From Nocardioides sp. (lineage in GTDB: Bacteria > Actinomycetota > Actinomycetes > Propionibacteriales > Nocardioidaceae), in contig NZ_SSXI01000050.1 in the NCBI RefSeq assembly GCF_004803405.1, forward strand, positions 13,858-53,122: a DNA stretch of 39,265 nt, in the 5' to 3' direction. Shown piece by piece: positions 15,527 to 24,365 of this stretch. The position numbers and the translations under genes were made by a program. Position 1 is the first letter of the stretch; each line of letters starts with the position of its first letter. Under the pieces are notes generated by a model. The model saw only the letters and a list, made by a program, of their open reading frames with translations, was not told the origin of the DNA and searched no databases.

Positions 15527-16540
15527 ATGCGGGCATCGCGCCATTCAGCTCTTCGACGCACGACGGCAGCGGCCGGCGGACTGGTTCTCGCGGCCGCGGT
15601 AGCCGGTTGCAACCAGACGACCGGAGGCGGAGCGGCCGGACAGGCCTTCCCGTCCGACACCATCGAGATCATGGTCCCGGCGGGTGCCGGCGGCGGCTGG
15701 GACTCCACCGCGCGGACCATGCAGGAAGTGGTCCAGAACGAGGACCTCGTCGACGAGTCGGTCGAGGTGTTCAACGTCGAGGGTGGCGGCGGCGCCACCG
15801 GCCTGGCCCAGCTCCAGGAGGACAGCGGCAACCCGCACGCACTGATGATGACCGGCCTGGTCATGCTCGGTGCCCTCGAGCTCGCCGACTCCGAGGTGTC
15901 GCTCGACAACACGACCCCGATCGCCGTCCTCACCTCGGAGGCCGAGGCGTTCGTGGTGCCGGCGAAGTCGCCGTTCAAGACCATCAACGATGTCATCGAC
16001 GCCTACGTCAAGGACCCCTCCTCGGTCACCTTCGGTGGCGGTAGCGCCGGTGGGTCCGACCAGCTCGTGGCCGCCGAGCTGGTGCAGGAGGCCGGTGGCG
16101 ACGCGAGCGAGATGGAGTACATCGGCTACTCGGGCGGCGGCGAGGCGATCGCCGGCATCCTGTCCGGCGACGTCGAGGTCGGCGTCTCCGGCATCAGCGA
16201 GTTCACCGAGCAGATCAAGGGCGGCAAGATGCGGCTGCTGGCCGTCAGCACCGCCGACCCGGTCGAGGTCAACGGCGAGCAGGCGCCGACGCTCCAGGAC
16301 GCGGGCTACGACGTGGACTTCGCCAACTGGCGGGGCATCGTGGCCGCGCCCGGGCTCTCCGACGAGCAGCGTGACCAGGTGGTCGAGGTGATCGACGAGC
16401 TGCACGGCACCGACGCGTGGAAGCAGGCCCTGGCGGACAACAACTGGACGGACTTCTTCAAGACCGGCGACGAGGCCGAGAAGTTCATCAAGGACGAGGC
16501 CGAGAAGACCAAGCAGATCTATGAGGAGCTCGGGCTGTGA
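15527..16540 (+). CDS. tctC: Tripartite tricarboxylate transporter substrate-binding lipoprotein TctC
   Basis: A 337-residue solute receptor of the TTT/Bug family. ATG at 15527 follows AAGGAGGA (15514-15521) and opens onto a lipoprotein signal with Cys28 in VAGC, so the protein is membrane-anchored outside the cell. The mature protein carries family marks: IMVPAGAGGGWD near the start, FNVEGGGGATGL, TFGGGSAGGSDQLVA, and DFANWRGIVAAPG. It would capture citrate or a related carboxylate and deliver it to TctAB. First gene of tctCBA; the stop overlaps the tctB GTG start (GTGA). Confidence 0.93.
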   Translation: MRASRHSALRRTTAAAGGLVLAAAVAGCNQTTGGGAAGQAFPSDTIEIMVPAGAGGGWDSTARTMQEVVQNEDLVDESVEVFNVEGGGGATGLAQLQEDSGNPHALMMTGLVMLGALELADSEVSLDNTTPIAVLTSEAEAFVVPAKSPFKTINDVIDAYVKDPSSVTFGGGSAGGSDQLVAAELVQEAGGDASEMEYIGYSGGGEAIAGILSGDVEVGVSGISEFTEQIKGGKMRLLAVSTADPVEVNGEQAPTLQDAGYDVDFANWRGIVAAPGLSDEQRDQVVEVIDELHGTDAWKQALADNNWTDFFKTGDEAEKFIKDEAEKTKQIYEELGL

Positions 16541-17097
16541 CTGGCTCCGACTCACGCGAGCTCGGCGCGGTCCCTGACGGGGGCCGCGCCGGGCACGGCG
16601 CCGAGCCCGGGGAGCTCGACGTCGACGACGCCAGCAGCTCACCGGTCGGGCCCCTGATCGCCGGGGTGGTGATGATCGGCTTCGGCATCCTGATGCTGAC
16701 CCAGACCCTGGCCATCAAGGGTGAGGGCTTCGAGCCCGAGGGCCCGCGGTTCATGCCCATGCTCGCCACCGTGGTCTGGCTCGGTCTGTCGACGGTGTAC
16801 CTCGTCCAGCAGCTGCTCCGGATGGCACGTTCCCGCGACGGCCTCCCGGTCCAGCGGTTCGCGCACTCCGGCCGGGTCGTCGCGCTGCTGGTCCTGCTGG
16901 TCGCCTACGCCTACGCGATCGACCCGGTCGGCTACATCATCTCGACCGCGGTCTTCTTCGTGTCCGCAGCCCGGGTGCTCGGCTCCGGAGTGCTCGCGCG
17001 CGACGTCACCGTGGCGGTCGGCCTGTCGGTCGGCGTCTACTTCGTCTTCACACGCCTCCTCGGCGTCTACCTGCCCCCGGGGGTGCTGCCGCTGTGA
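16537..17097 (+). CDS. tctB: Tripartite tricarboxylate transporter small membrane subunit TctB
   Basis: A 186-residue protein with an acidic, Gly/Ser-rich N-terminal stretch of about 36 residues and then four hydrophobic segments, the usual TctB topology. GTG at 16537 overlaps the tctC stop by four bases, and its own stop overlaps the tctA start the same way, so translation is coupled along the operon. TctB pairs with TctA in the membrane; its exact role in transport is poorly known. Confidence 0.9.
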   Translation: MTGSDSRELGAVPDGGRAGHGAEPGELDVDDASSSPVGPLIAGVVMIGFGILMLTQTLAIKGEGFEPEGPRFMPMLATVVWLGLSTVYLVQQLLRMARSRDGLPVQRFAHSGRVVALLVLLVAYAYAIDPVGYIISTAVFFVSAARVLGSGVLARDVTVAVGLSVGVYFVFTRLLGVYLPPGVLPL

Positions 17098-18650
17098 ACT
17101 CCTTCGACTCGCTGCTGGGCGGGTTCGCGACGGTCCTGTCGCCCGAGAACCTGCTCTTCGCCCTCATCGGCGTCACCCTCGGAACGCTGGTCGGCGTCCT
17201 GCCCGGCATCGGCCCCGCGGTCACGATCGCGCTGCTGCTGCCGGTCACCTACAACTTCGAGGACCCGATCCCGGCGATCATCATGTTCGCCGGCATCTAC
17301 TACGGCGCCATGTACGGCGGTTCGACCACCGCCATCCTGCTCAACACACCGGGCGAGTCCGCATCGGTGGCGACCGCCCTCGAGGGCCATGAGATGGCCA
17401 GACGCGGCCACGCCCGAGCCGCGCTCGCGACCGCGGCCATCGGGTCGTTCGTGGCAGCGGTCATCAGCACCACCCTGCTCGCCTTCGTCGCGGAGCCGAT
17501 GGCCGCCATCGCGGTCACGTTCCGGGCCACGGACTACTTCGCCCTGATGGTCCTGGCCCTGGTGACCGTGACCGCGCTGGTCGGGAACTCCCTGGTCCGC
17601 GGCCTGCTCTCGCTCCTGCTGGGCATCATGATCGGCTTCGTCGGCCTGGACGCTGTCTCCGGTCAGTCGCGGTTCACCTTCGGCAGCATCTCGCTCTTCA
17701 ACGGCATCGACGAGGTGCTGCTCATCATCGGCCTGTTCGCGATCGGCGAGACCCTCTACGTCCTGGTCCGGGGGCGTACTCGCCCCGGCCATGTCACCCC
17801 GTTGGGTCCGGGCCACGGGCGGGGCCAGTTCATGTCCATGAACCGCGACCAGTGGCGCCGCTCGTGGGCTCCCTGGCTGCGCGGCGCCGGAGTCGGCTTC
17901 CCGTTCGGCGTGCTGCCGTCCGGTGGCGCCGAGCTTCCGACCTTCCTGTCCTACTCCTACGAGAAGCACCGCTCCAAGGGCCGCGAGGAGTTCGGCAAGG
18001 GCGCCATCGAGGGAGTCGCCGGCCCGGAGGCGGCGAACAATGCGTCCTTCTCGGGCGTGCTGGTCCCGCTGCTGACGCTGGGCCTGCCGACGTCGGCCAC
18101 CGCGGCGGTCATGCTGGTGGCGTTCCAGATCTTCAACATCAAGCCCGGGCCTCAGCTGCTCGAGACGTCCCCGGACCTGGTCTGGGCACTGATCGCCTCG
18201 CTGTTCGTGGGCAACCTCGCGCTGCTCGCCATCAACCTGCCGCTGATCCGGTTGTGGGTGAAGGTGCTGCAGATCCCGCGGCCCGTGCTGTACGCGGGCA
18301 TCCTGGTCTTCGCCGGCCTCGGCATCTACTCCGTCTCCGGCTCGGTCAGCGACATCCTGATCGCCTACGGCGTCGGGGTCGTGGGATTCCTGATGCGGCA
18401 GCTCGACTTCCCCATCGCCCCGGCGATCCTGGGTGCCATCCTCGGGCCGGAGCTGGAGAACCAGTTCCGCCGGTCGCTCAACATCTCCAACGGCGACCTG
18501 ACCGTGTTCGTCGACCGGCCGCTCTCCGCCACGATCCTCGCCATCGCCGTCCTCGCGCTGGTGCTGCCGTACGTGCCGAAGATCGTGGCCCGGCTGCGCG
18601 GCAAGCCGGTGGAGACGGCGGGGAAGCTCGCCTTCGCCGACGAGGACTGA
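17094..18650 (+). CDS. tctA: Tripartite tricarboxylate transporter large membrane subunit TctA
   Basis: A 518-residue, highly hydrophobic permease with about 11-12 membrane segments, the standard TctA size. Hallmarks include [12 protein letters not shown] near residue 35-45, [20 protein letters not shown] (substrate/ion loop, about 66-85) and, in the second half, [15 protein letters not shown] and [12 protein letters not shown]. It uses an ion gradient to carry tricarboxylates received from TctC. GTG at 17094 overlaps tctB. Completes tctCBA. Confidence 0.93.
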   Translation: MNSFDSLLGGFATVLSPENLLFALIGVTLGTLVGVLPGIGPAVTIALLLPVTYNFEDPIPAIIMFAGIYYGAMYGGSTTAILLNTPGESASVATALEGHEMARRGHARAALATAAIGSFVAAVISTTLLAFVAEPMAAIAVTFRATDYFALMVLALVTVTALVGNSLVRGLLSLLLGIMIGFVGLDAVSGQSRFTFGSISLFNGIDEVLLIIGLFAIGETLYVLVRGRTRPGHVTPLGPGHGRGQFMSMNRDQWRRSWAPWLRGAGVGFPFGVLPSGGAELPTFLSYSYEKHRSKGREEFGKGAIEGVAGPEAANNASFSGVLVPLLTLGLPTSATAAVMLVAFQIFNIKPGPQLLETSPDLVWALIASLFVGNLALLAINLPLIRLWVKVLQIPRPVLYAGILVFAGLGIYSVSGSVSDILIAYGVGVVGFLMRQLDFPIAPAILGAILGPELENQFRRSLNISNGDLTVFVDRPLSATILAIAVLALVLPYVPKIVARLRGKPVETAGKLAFADED

Positions 18651-18701
18651 CCGCGGCCCGACGGCGTCCGGACCATCACCCACAGACAAGGGGAAGCACC
18701 C

Positions 18702-19124
18702 GTGGAGATGAACACAGCCACACCGGCGACGGTCTCGATCGTGGTGGGCTACACGCCCACCCCGCTCGGCGAGGCGGCCCTGGCGGCGGCGATCGAGGAG
18801 GCGCGGCGGCGCGGCGGCTTCCTGCACGTCGTCAATGCGAGTCGCGGCGACGCGTACGTCGACAACAACATGGCCGACACCCGTCAGCTCGCATACCTGG
18901 AGGCGGTGCTCGCCGGATCGGGGGTGCCGCACCGGGTCGTGCAGCAGATCGGCAAGGGGGAACCGGCCGTCGAGATCCTCGAGACGGCCGACCGGACCGC
19001 GGCCGAGCTGGTGGTGATCGGCCTGCGTCGTCGTACGCCGGTCGGCAAGCTGCTGATGGGCTCCACCGCCCAGCGGGTGCTGCTCGAGGCGTCGTGCGCG
19101 GTGCTGGCGGTCAAGGGCGGCTAG
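18702..19124 (+). CDS. Universal stress protein (UspA family)
   Basis: A 140-residue single-domain Usp. GTG at 18702 is preferred over ATG at 18708 because AAGGGGA (18688-18694) is then well spaced. The ATP-loop reads GLRRRTPVGKLLMGST (107-122): the first Gly and the final G-S/T of the G-x2-G-x9-G-S/T pattern are present, but the middle Gly is Arg110, so nucleotide binding may differ. It lies 51 bp after tctA and is probably part of the transporter operon, as some transporter-linked Usp proteins (for example TeaD) regulate uptake. Its last bases overlap the end of the convergent tctC paralogue. Confidence 0.88.
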   Translation: MEMNTATPATVSIVVGYTPTPLGEAALAAAIEEARRRGGFLHVVNASRGDAYVDNNMADTRQLAYLEAVLAGSGVPHRVVQQIGKGEPAVEILETADRTAAELVVIGLRRRTPVGKLLMGSTAQRVLLEASCAVLAVKGG

Positions 19125-19132
19125 GAGCCCTT
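19113..19132. terminator. Small hairpin spanning both overlapping stop codons (usp / second TctC)
   Basis: AAGGGC/GCCCTT, a 6-bp stem with an 8-base loop that contains both TAG stops of the convergent genes (which overlap by 4 bp). Weak as a terminator, but it is the only candidate for this pair. Confidence 0.35.
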
Positions 19133-20113
19133 CTCGCGGGAGAGTCCCAGGTCGTCGAGCAGGGCCGCGACCCGGGCGCTCTCCTCGTCGAGGAAGCGGC
19201 CGAACTCGTCACCGACGAGGAAGTCGTCGGTCCAGCCGTTGGCGCGTTGCGCCGCCTGCCACGCGGGAGTCTCGTGCATGCGGCTGATGAGGTCGACCAG
19301 GGACCGCTGCTCCTCGCCGGCCAGCTCGGGCGGCGCGACGAACCCCCTCCAGTTGCGGAAGTCCATGTCCACGCCGAGCTCCCTCAGGGTGGGCGCGTCC
19401 AGGTCATCAAGCTGCTCCTCCGCGGTCACTGCGAGCACGCGGACCTCGCCCATCCGGATGTGGTCGGCGTACTCGCCGAGGCCGGAGACGGCGAAGTCCA
19501 CCTCCCCGGTGAAGAGACCGGCGAGCAGCGGACCGCCGCCGTCGAACCGGACGTACTCGATCCGGCGCGGATCGATGCCGACGCTCTCGGCGAGCATGTG
19601 GGCGGCCAGGTGGTCGGGGCCGCCGATCTGCGACCCGCCGCCGACCTTGACCACCTTCGGGTCAGCCCGCCAGGCACCCACCAGGTCGCCGAACGTATCG
19701 AACCGGGAGTCGGAGGGCACCGCGATGATCTCCGGCTCGCTGAGGAGCCGCGCGATCGGGGTGACCTGCTCGAAGTCCACGGCTGCGCCGGTGGCGTACA
19801 GCGCGCCGACGACTCCGAGGCCCATCATCATCAGCAGGTCCGGGTTCCCGGACTCCCCCGCTGTCCGGGCCAGGCCGACCGCGCCGCTCGCCCCCTCCAG
19901 GTTGAAGACCTCGACCGCCTCGGCGAGCTCCTCCTCCTGGAGTACCTCGGCCACGACGCGGGCGGTGGTGTCGTACCCTCCGCCGGGTGCGTTGGGGACC
20001 ATGATCCGCAGGCTCCCGGGGACGTCGGGCGTCACCGGCGAGCAGCCCGACAGCGCCGCCAGGCCCGCCAGCCCCAGAACGGCGCGACGGCTGAGACACG
20101 GCGGGCTGCGCAC
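19121..20113 (-). CDS. Solitary second TctC-type lipoprotein, possible carboxylate co-sensor
   Basis: A 330-residue TTT-family receptor with a Tat-like SRRAVLG and lipobox LSGC (Cys24). Marks shared with the first TctC include RIMVPNAPGGGYD, FNLEGASGAVGL, KVGGGSQIGGPDHLA and DFRNWRGFVAPPE. It has no TctA/TctB partner of its own and is divergent from a CitA-like sensor kinase with only 62 bp between starts. In Bordetella the receptor BctC passes citrate signal to a sensor kinase, so a co-sensor role is plausible here; it could also supply TctAB with a different substrate. The GTG start is 6 bp after a TATCGT -10, so the mRNA is probably leaderless. Confidence 0.88.
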   Translation of the reverse strand: MRSPPCLSRRAVLGLAGLAALSGCSPVTPDVPGSLRIMVPNAPGGGYDTTARVVAEVLQEEELAEAVEVFNLEGASGAVGLARTAGESGNPDLLMMMGLGVVGALYATGAAVDFEQVTPIARLLSEPEIIAVPSDSRFDTFGDLVGAWRADPKVVKVGGGSQIGGPDHLAAHMLAESVGIDPRRIEYVRFDGGGPLLAGLFTGEVDFAVSGLGEYADHIRMGEVRVLAVTAEEQLDDLDAPTLRELGVDMDFRNWRGFVAPPELAGEEQRSLVDLISRMHETPAWQAAQRANGWTDDFLVGDEFGRFLDEESARVAALLDDLGLSREKGS

Positions 20114-20119
20114 CCACCG

Positions 20120-20125
20120 ACGATA
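20120..20125 (-). promoter_or_regulatory. -10 element (TATCGT) of the solitary tctC, leaderless
   Basis: TATCGT on the minus strand, 6 bases before the GTG at 20113; no ribosome-binding site is visible, which fits a leaderless transcript. Confidence 0.5.
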
Positions 20126-20175
20126 CCGCCGCCCGCGGCGTGTCCCTGGTGGCGGACATGAGTGACACTGGGGTC

Positions 20176-21780
20176 GTGCGTCGCCGCCGCCCCTCGCTTG
20201 CGGGCCAACTGCTCGTCCTGCAGGTCTTCATCGTCCTCGTCGTCGTGGCCGGCGTCGTGGTGGTGACGCTGGCGCAGACCGATGTGGCGTTCCGCCGGCA
20301 GGAGAGTCGCCGCGTCCTCGAGGTCGCCGAGACGATCGCCGCGAACCGGGTCGTCCAGACCGGACTGACCGAAGGAACCAGCGAAGGCACGCCCGGGGTT
20401 GCCGAGGCGGCCGTGTCGACGTACGGCGCCTCCTACGTGATCGTCACCGACGCAGGCGGCGGAGTCGTGTACTCATCCCTGACCAGCGACCGCGGCGTCA
20501 CCACCGTCGAGCGCCCCGGTGCCGGGCGCCAGTGGGTGGGCATCAGCGAGGACAACGGAACTCGGGCCGTCGAGGCGCGGGTGCCGGTGTTCGACAACTC
20601 CGCGGCGGGCGAACCGGTCGGCACACTCGTGGGCTACGTGGTCGCCGGCCGCGAGTACCCCACGGCCTGGGAGCGCCTCGGTGAGACCGCACCGACGCTC
20701 ACCGTCTACGTCCTGCTGGCGTCGCTGGTCGGCTTCGGCGGTTCCCTGCTGCTGTCGCGACGGATCAAGCGACAGACGCTCGGCCTGGAGCCGCAGGAGA
20801 TCGCCGGGCTGGTCGAGCACCGCGAGGCCATGCTCCACGGCCTGCGCGAGGGCGTGGTGGGGGTGGACCAGAGCGGCCGGATCACGCTGGTGAACGACGA
20901 GGCGACCCGGGTGCTCGCCCTTCCCGAGCCGCCGGTCGGCGCCCGGGTCGACGACCTCCCGGTGCCCGCTCGAGTCACGGAAGTGCTCTCCGGCAGGGTC
21001 CGGGCCGACGACCTGGTGATCCTTGCCGCCGACCGGGTGCTGGTGCTCAACCAGATGCCGGTGCGGGTGCGGGACCAGCTGATCGGCTGGGTCACCACCC
21101 TGCGGGACCGCACCGAGCTGGTCGACCTCAACCGCCAGCTCGACGTCTGGAGAAGCACCACGGACGGCCTCCGCGCGCAGGCCCACGAGTTCGCCAACCG
21201 GATGCACACGGTGGCCGGACTGATCGAGCTCGGCGAGTACGAAGAGGCCGCCCAGTTCGCCACGGCGCAGTCCGACGCCCGGGCCGGCTGGGTGGAGAAG
21301 GTGACCTCCCGGATCAAGGACCCCGCGCTGGCCGCACTGCTCGTGGCGAAGGACAGCCGCGCCGGCGAGCTCGGCGTGCACCTCGACCTGCACGACGAGT
21401 CCCGCCTGCCACGCGTCAGCGAGTCACTCTCGGCCGACCTGCTGACCGTCACCGGCAACCTCCTCGACAACTCGATGGAGGCCGTCGCCGCAGGTGAGGG
21501 CCGGGTGGTCGTGCGGGCCGCGGTCGAGGACGGAGCGGTGGTGGTGTCGCTCAGCGACGACGGGCCCGGCATCCCGGCCGAGCTCGCCGACCGGGTCTTC
21601 GAGCAGGGATTCTCCACCAAGGCCACCGCCGAGCCCGGCGCTCGGGGCTGGGGCCTGACGCTGACCAAGGTCGTCTGCGAGCGGCGAGGCGGGCGGGTGT
21701 CGGTGGACCGCCGGGACGGCCACACCGTCTTCACCGCCATACTGCCGGGTGACCTCGCCGCCGAGGAGGAGGACCGATGA
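20176..21780 (+). CDS. CitA/DcuS-family sensor histidine kinase (tct-linked)
   Basis: A 534-residue membrane kinase. I chose GTG at 20176 (MRRRRPSLAGQLLVLQ) because it aligns in length with the paralogue at 32082 and has GACACT six bases upstream; GTG 20140 and ATG 20158 are alternatives. Layout: TM1, an extracytoplasmic Cache-like (PDC) sensor of about 130 residues, TM2 (VYVLLASLVGFGGSLLL), a PAS domain (LREGVVGVDQSGRI), a Spo0B-type dimer helix with phospho-acceptor His337 (AQAHEFANRMHTV), and an HATPase domain (NLLDNSMEA, DDGPGIP, GWGLTL). The family senses citrate, fumarate or malate. Its stop overlaps the response-regulator start, and it faces the solitary tctC, so carboxylate sensing for tctCBA is the likely job. 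Confidence 0.9.
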   Translation: MRRRRPSLAGQLLVLQVFIVLVVVAGVVVVTLAQTDVAFRRQESRRVLEVAETIAANRVVQTGLTEGTSEGTPGVAEAAVSTYGASYVIVTDAGGGVVYSSLTSDRGVTTVERPGAGRQWVGISEDNGTRAVEARVPVFDNSAAGEPVGTLVGYVVAGREYPTAWERLGETAPTLTVYVLLASLVGFGGSLLLSRRIKRQTLGLEPQEIAGLVEHREAMLHGLREGVVGVDQSGRITLVNDEATRVLALPEPPVGARVDDLPVPARVTEVLSGRVRADDLVILAADRVLVLNQMPVRVRDQLIGWVTTLRDRTELVDLNRQLDVWRSTTDGLRAQAHEFANRMHTVAGLIELGEYEEAAQFATAQSDARAGWVEKVTSRIKDPALAALLVAKDSRAGELGVHLDLHDESRLPRVSESLSADLLTVTGNLLDNSMEAVAAGEGRVVVRAAVEDGAVVVSLSDDGPGIPAELADRVFEQGFSTKATAEPGARGWGLTLTKVVCERRGGRVSVDRRDGHTVFTAILPGDLAAEEEDR

Positions 21781-22493
21781 CCGCCAATGAGAGGCCCGTG
21801 CGGGTCCTCGTCGTCGACGACGACTTCATGGTGGTCAAGATCCATCGCAGGTTCGTCGAGCAGCTCGAGGGGTTCGTCGTCGTCGCCGAGGCTCGGACCG
21901 GCGACGAGGCCCTGCGCCAGGTGGAGGAGCTGGCGCCCGACCTGGTCCTGCTCGACATCCACCTGCCCGACATCAGCGGGCTCGAGGTGCTGCGACGGCT
22001 CCGCAGCAACGCCGTTCCCGTCGACGTCCTGATGGTCACCGCGGCCCGCGACGTCGAGACGGTCAAGGAGTCGCTGCGCGGCGGGGCCGTGCAGTACATC
22101 GTGAAGCCGTTCTCCGCCCAGGTGCTCCACGACCGGCTTCGCGAGTACGACCGGCTGCGGCAGTCGCTGCGGCAGATCGACGACGGCGGGGACGGCGAGG
22201 TGGGGCAGCGCGAGGTGGACGCGATCTTCGGGGTCGCCGGCCGGGCGGCGGACCCCCAGCTGCCGAAGGGGCTGACCGCACCGACGCTGCAGCTGGTCGC
22301 GAACGCCCTGCGCGAGGCGACGCTGGGCGGCGACGCCACCATCAGCGCGGCGGAGGCCGCCGAGGTCACCGGTCTGGCGCGGGTCAGCGTCCGACGGTAC
22401 CTCGAGCACCTGGTGTCCGTCGGCGCGGCCGAGGTCAGACTGCGGTACGGCGGCAGCGGACGCCCCGAGCGCGGCTACCGGTGGACCGGCTGA
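21777..22493 (+). CDS. CitB/DcuR-family response regulator (tct-linked)
   Basis: A 238-residue regulator, ATG at 21777 overlapping the kinase stop. The receiver domain has VVDDD, phospho-acceptor Asp60 (LLDIHLPD) and the KPF lysine (about 111). The C-terminal helix-turn-helix (LPKGLTAPTL, TGLARVSVRRYLEHL, RYGGSGRPERGYRW) is the CitB type. The recognition-helix region RVSVRRYLEHL is nearly the same as RVTARRYLEHL in the second regulator at 33653, suggesting similar DNA sites. In Corynebacterium glutamicum the CitAB system activates tctCBA and citH. Confidence 0.92.
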   Translation: MTANERPVRVLVVDDDFMVVKIHRRFVEQLEGFVVVAEARTGDEALRQVEELAPDLVLLDIHLPDISGLEVLRRLRSNAVPVDVLMVTAARDVETVKESLRGGAVQYIVKPFSAQVLHDRLREYDRLRQSLRQIDDGGDGEVGQREVDAIFGVAGRAADPQLPKGLTAPTLQLVANALREATLGGDATISAAEAAEVTGLARVSVRRYLEHLVSVGAAEVRLRYGGSGRPERGYRWTG

Positions 22494-22554
22494 CGGGTCC
22501 GGCGCTGCGCGGGGTCCGGGGCGAGGGGCCTTTGGAGGGGCTCATCGAGCGAGC

Positions 22555-23016
22555 TCAGTCGTTGCCCTTGCCACCCTTGCCCTTGTCGCCCTTCTGCTCC
22601 TGGTCGTCCTTGTCGCCCTTGCTGTCGCCACCGTCGTCCTTCTCGTCCTGATCGCCGCCGTCGCGCCCGTCCTCGGTCGGCGTGGGCTCGGAGGGAGGCT
22701 CCTCGGCGGGCGCCTCGGTGGGCAGCCGGGCCAGAAGCTCCGCGGCCGCCGCACGGATGCGGTCGGCCTGCTCGTTGGAGATGTCCCCCGCCTCCTCGGC
22801 CTGCCGGGTCTCGGCCAGCAGCGACTCGACCTCGTCCGCCGCCTTGGCGTAGTCCTCCGCCACGACGGCTGCGTCGACCTGTTCCAGTCCTTCGGCGAGC
22901 GCCGGGACTGCCTCACCGGGCGGCGGATCCTGCCCGCAGCCGGTGATCAGACCGCCCAGCAGCAGTGCCACGACGACGGCGCCGTGCCTCGTACGACGGC
23001 GGGGTGTCCAGGTCAT
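22555..23016 (-). CDS. Lipoprotein of unknown function with charged low-complexity tail
   Basis: A 153-residue lipoprotein; lipobox LITGC with the modified cysteine at about residue 27. A helical region (about 35-97, Ala/Glu-rich, coiled-coil-like) is followed by a Pro/Glu segment and a long Asp/Lys/Gly tail (DEKDDGGDSKGDK and similar). The ATG at 23016 overlaps the stop of the upstream kinase gene (ATGA on the minus strand), so it is translated together with the kinase. It is likely displayed on the outer membrane face or cell wall, perhaps as a partner or substrate of the kinase's outer segment. No known domain recognised. No strong hairpin lies between it and the convergent response-regulator gene. 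Confidence 0.8.
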   Translation of the reverse strand: MTWTPRRRTRHGAVVVALLLGGLITGCGQDPPPGEAVPALAEGLEQVDAAVVAEDYAKAADEVESLLAETRQAEEAGDISNEQADRIRAAAAELLARLPTEAPAEEPPSEPTPTEDGRDGGDQDEKDDGGDSKGDKDDQEQKGDKGKGGKGND

Positions 23017-24254
23017 TCCGCTCCCCCGTGGACGGCCCGGTGCAGCTCCTCCAGCGGGGCTCGCAGCTCGCTCGGCGTGTCCTTGGGGATCTCCGTCGAG
23101 CCGCGACCCTCGTCGGCGGTGTCGTCGCCGCTGTTGACGCCGACGAGAGCCACCAGGAGCAGGACGAGGACCAGCGCGGCGATCGCGGCGAGCGCGCCGC
23201 GCTGCGAGGGCGGCAGCGCACGGAGTCGGTCCGCGAGCACCGCCGGCTGTCGGGCGACGGAGTCTCCGGCCCTATCGATCAAGGACGTGCGTGGCGCCGG
23301 CTCGGGAGCGGCAGCTGCGGGTGGGGTCAGGTCGGTGAGGACCCGGGTGGCGTGTGGTGGCGCGTCGGGTACGGGAATCGGCTCGGTGCGCTGGTCCCGG
23401 AGCCGCTCGGCGACCTGCGGGGCGTCCGGTCGCTGCACGGGGTCCATGGCGGTCATGTCGGCCAGCAGCTGCCGCCACGGCGCCGGGAGGTCCTCGGGTG
23501 GCCTCGGTGGACGGTTGAGCCGGGCGACGGCTGCCTCCATCGGCGGGCCGGGGTACTCGATCCTCCCGGTGACGGCCTCGAGCAGGACCAGCCCCAGGGA
23601 GTACACGTCGGCCGACCCGCTGACGTCCTGGCCGCTGACCTGCTCCGGCGCCAGGTAGGCGGCGGTGCCGATGGTGTGGCCGGTTCGGGTGTGCCGGGCA
23701 CTGTCGCCGAGCAGCCGGGCGATGCCGAAGTCGGCCAGCTTGACCTGACCCCCTCGTCCCAGCAGCACGTTGCCCGGCTTCACGTCGCGATGGACGACGC
23801 CGTGAGCGTGCACGTGGGCCAGCGCGTCGGCCACCTTGCTGCCGATGGACGCGACCTCCTCCAGGGAAAGCGGCCCGGCAGCGATGGCCTGGGCGAGGGT
23901 CCGGCCGTCGACCAGCTCCATCACGAGGAACGGGTGGTCGGTGCTCGTGCCCTGCGCGGCTCCCGCGGGGGCCGTCGACGTCCCGGTGTCCTGGCCGAAA
24001 CCGGCGTCGAGGATCATCACCAGGCCGCTGTGGGACAGGCCAGCCAGCGTGCGTGCCTCGGTGACGAACCGAGCCCGGTCCGACTCGTCGCCGGCGGTCT
24101 CCCTCAGCACCTTGACCGCGACGGTGCGACTCAGCAGCCGATCCGTGGCACGGTAGACGTCCGCCATCCCGCCCCGGCCCAGCGTCGTCCCGAGCTGGTA
24201 CCGGCCGGCCAGCAGGGGCGGTCCGTCGTGAGGGTCATCAGGATGCGTTGACAT
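23013..24254 (-). CDS. Membrane-anchored Ser/Thr protein kinase (PknB-like)
   Basis: A 413-residue Hanks-type kinase. Kinase domain about 18-285: glycine loop LGRGGMADV (25-33), Lys48 (VAVKVL), catalytic HRDVKPGN (Asp157), DFG (Asp175) and YLAPEQ. A Gly/Thr/Ala-rich insert of about 20 residues sits between the first lobes (near 88-106). A Pro/Ala-rich linker leads to one membrane helix (about 354-373), and only about 40 residues lie outside; there are no PASTA repeats, so it is not a canonical PknB. It is divergent from the potassium-uptake genes and coupled to a lipoprotein, suggesting envelope or osmotic signalling. A -10 (TAGGGT) lies 9 bases before the ATG. Confidence 0.92.
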   Translation of the reverse strand: MSTHPDDPHDGPPLLAGRYQLGTTLGRGGMADVYRATDRLLSRTVAVKVLRETAGDESDRARFVTEARTLAGLSHSGLVMILDAGFGQDTGTSTAPAGAAQGTSTDHPFLVMELVDGRTLAQAIAAGPLSLEEVASIGSKVADALAHVHAHGVVHRDVKPGNVLLGRGGQVKLADFGIARLLGDSARHTRTGHTIGTAAYLAPEQVSGQDVSGSADVYSLGLVLLEAVTGRIEYPGPPMEAAVARLNRPPRPPEDLPAPWRQLLADMTAMDPVQRPDAPQVAERLRDQRTEPIPVPDAPPHATRVLTDLTPPAAAAPEPAPRTSLIDRAGDSVARQPAVLADRLRALPPSQRGALAAIAALVLVLLLVALVGVNSGDDTADEGRGSTEIPKDTPSELRAPLEELHRAVHGGAE

Positions 24255-24263
24255 CTCGGACCG

Positions 24264-24269
24264 ACCCTA
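24264..24269 (-). promoter_or_regulatory. -10 element (TAGGGT) of the Ser/Thr kinase gene
   Basis: TAGGGT on the minus strand, 9 bases before the ATG at 24254, giving an almost leaderless transcript. Confidence 0.45.
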
Positions 24270-24351
24270 CGCGCTCAGCTGCGGGCGCCGGTCTTGTCCC
24301 CACCCGCGGCCGTCGCGCCGATCCTCTTCGCACACCCCTCACCAGTACCCG

Positions 24352-24357
24352 TAGGCT
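24352..24357 (+). promoter_or_regulatory. -10 element (TAGGCT) of the KtrB-like gene, leaderless
   Basis: TAGGCT ends 8 bases before the GTG at 24366, with no ribosome-binding site between, the arrangement of a leaderless mRNA. Confidence 0.5.
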
Positions 24358-24365
24358 GCCCGGTC

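Noticed and set aside
17067..18932. 621-residue open frame antisense to tctA and usp
   Set aside because: Low-complexity Arg/Gly/Asp/His-rich translation typical of the shadow frame of a high-GC gene; tctA itself has clear family motifs.
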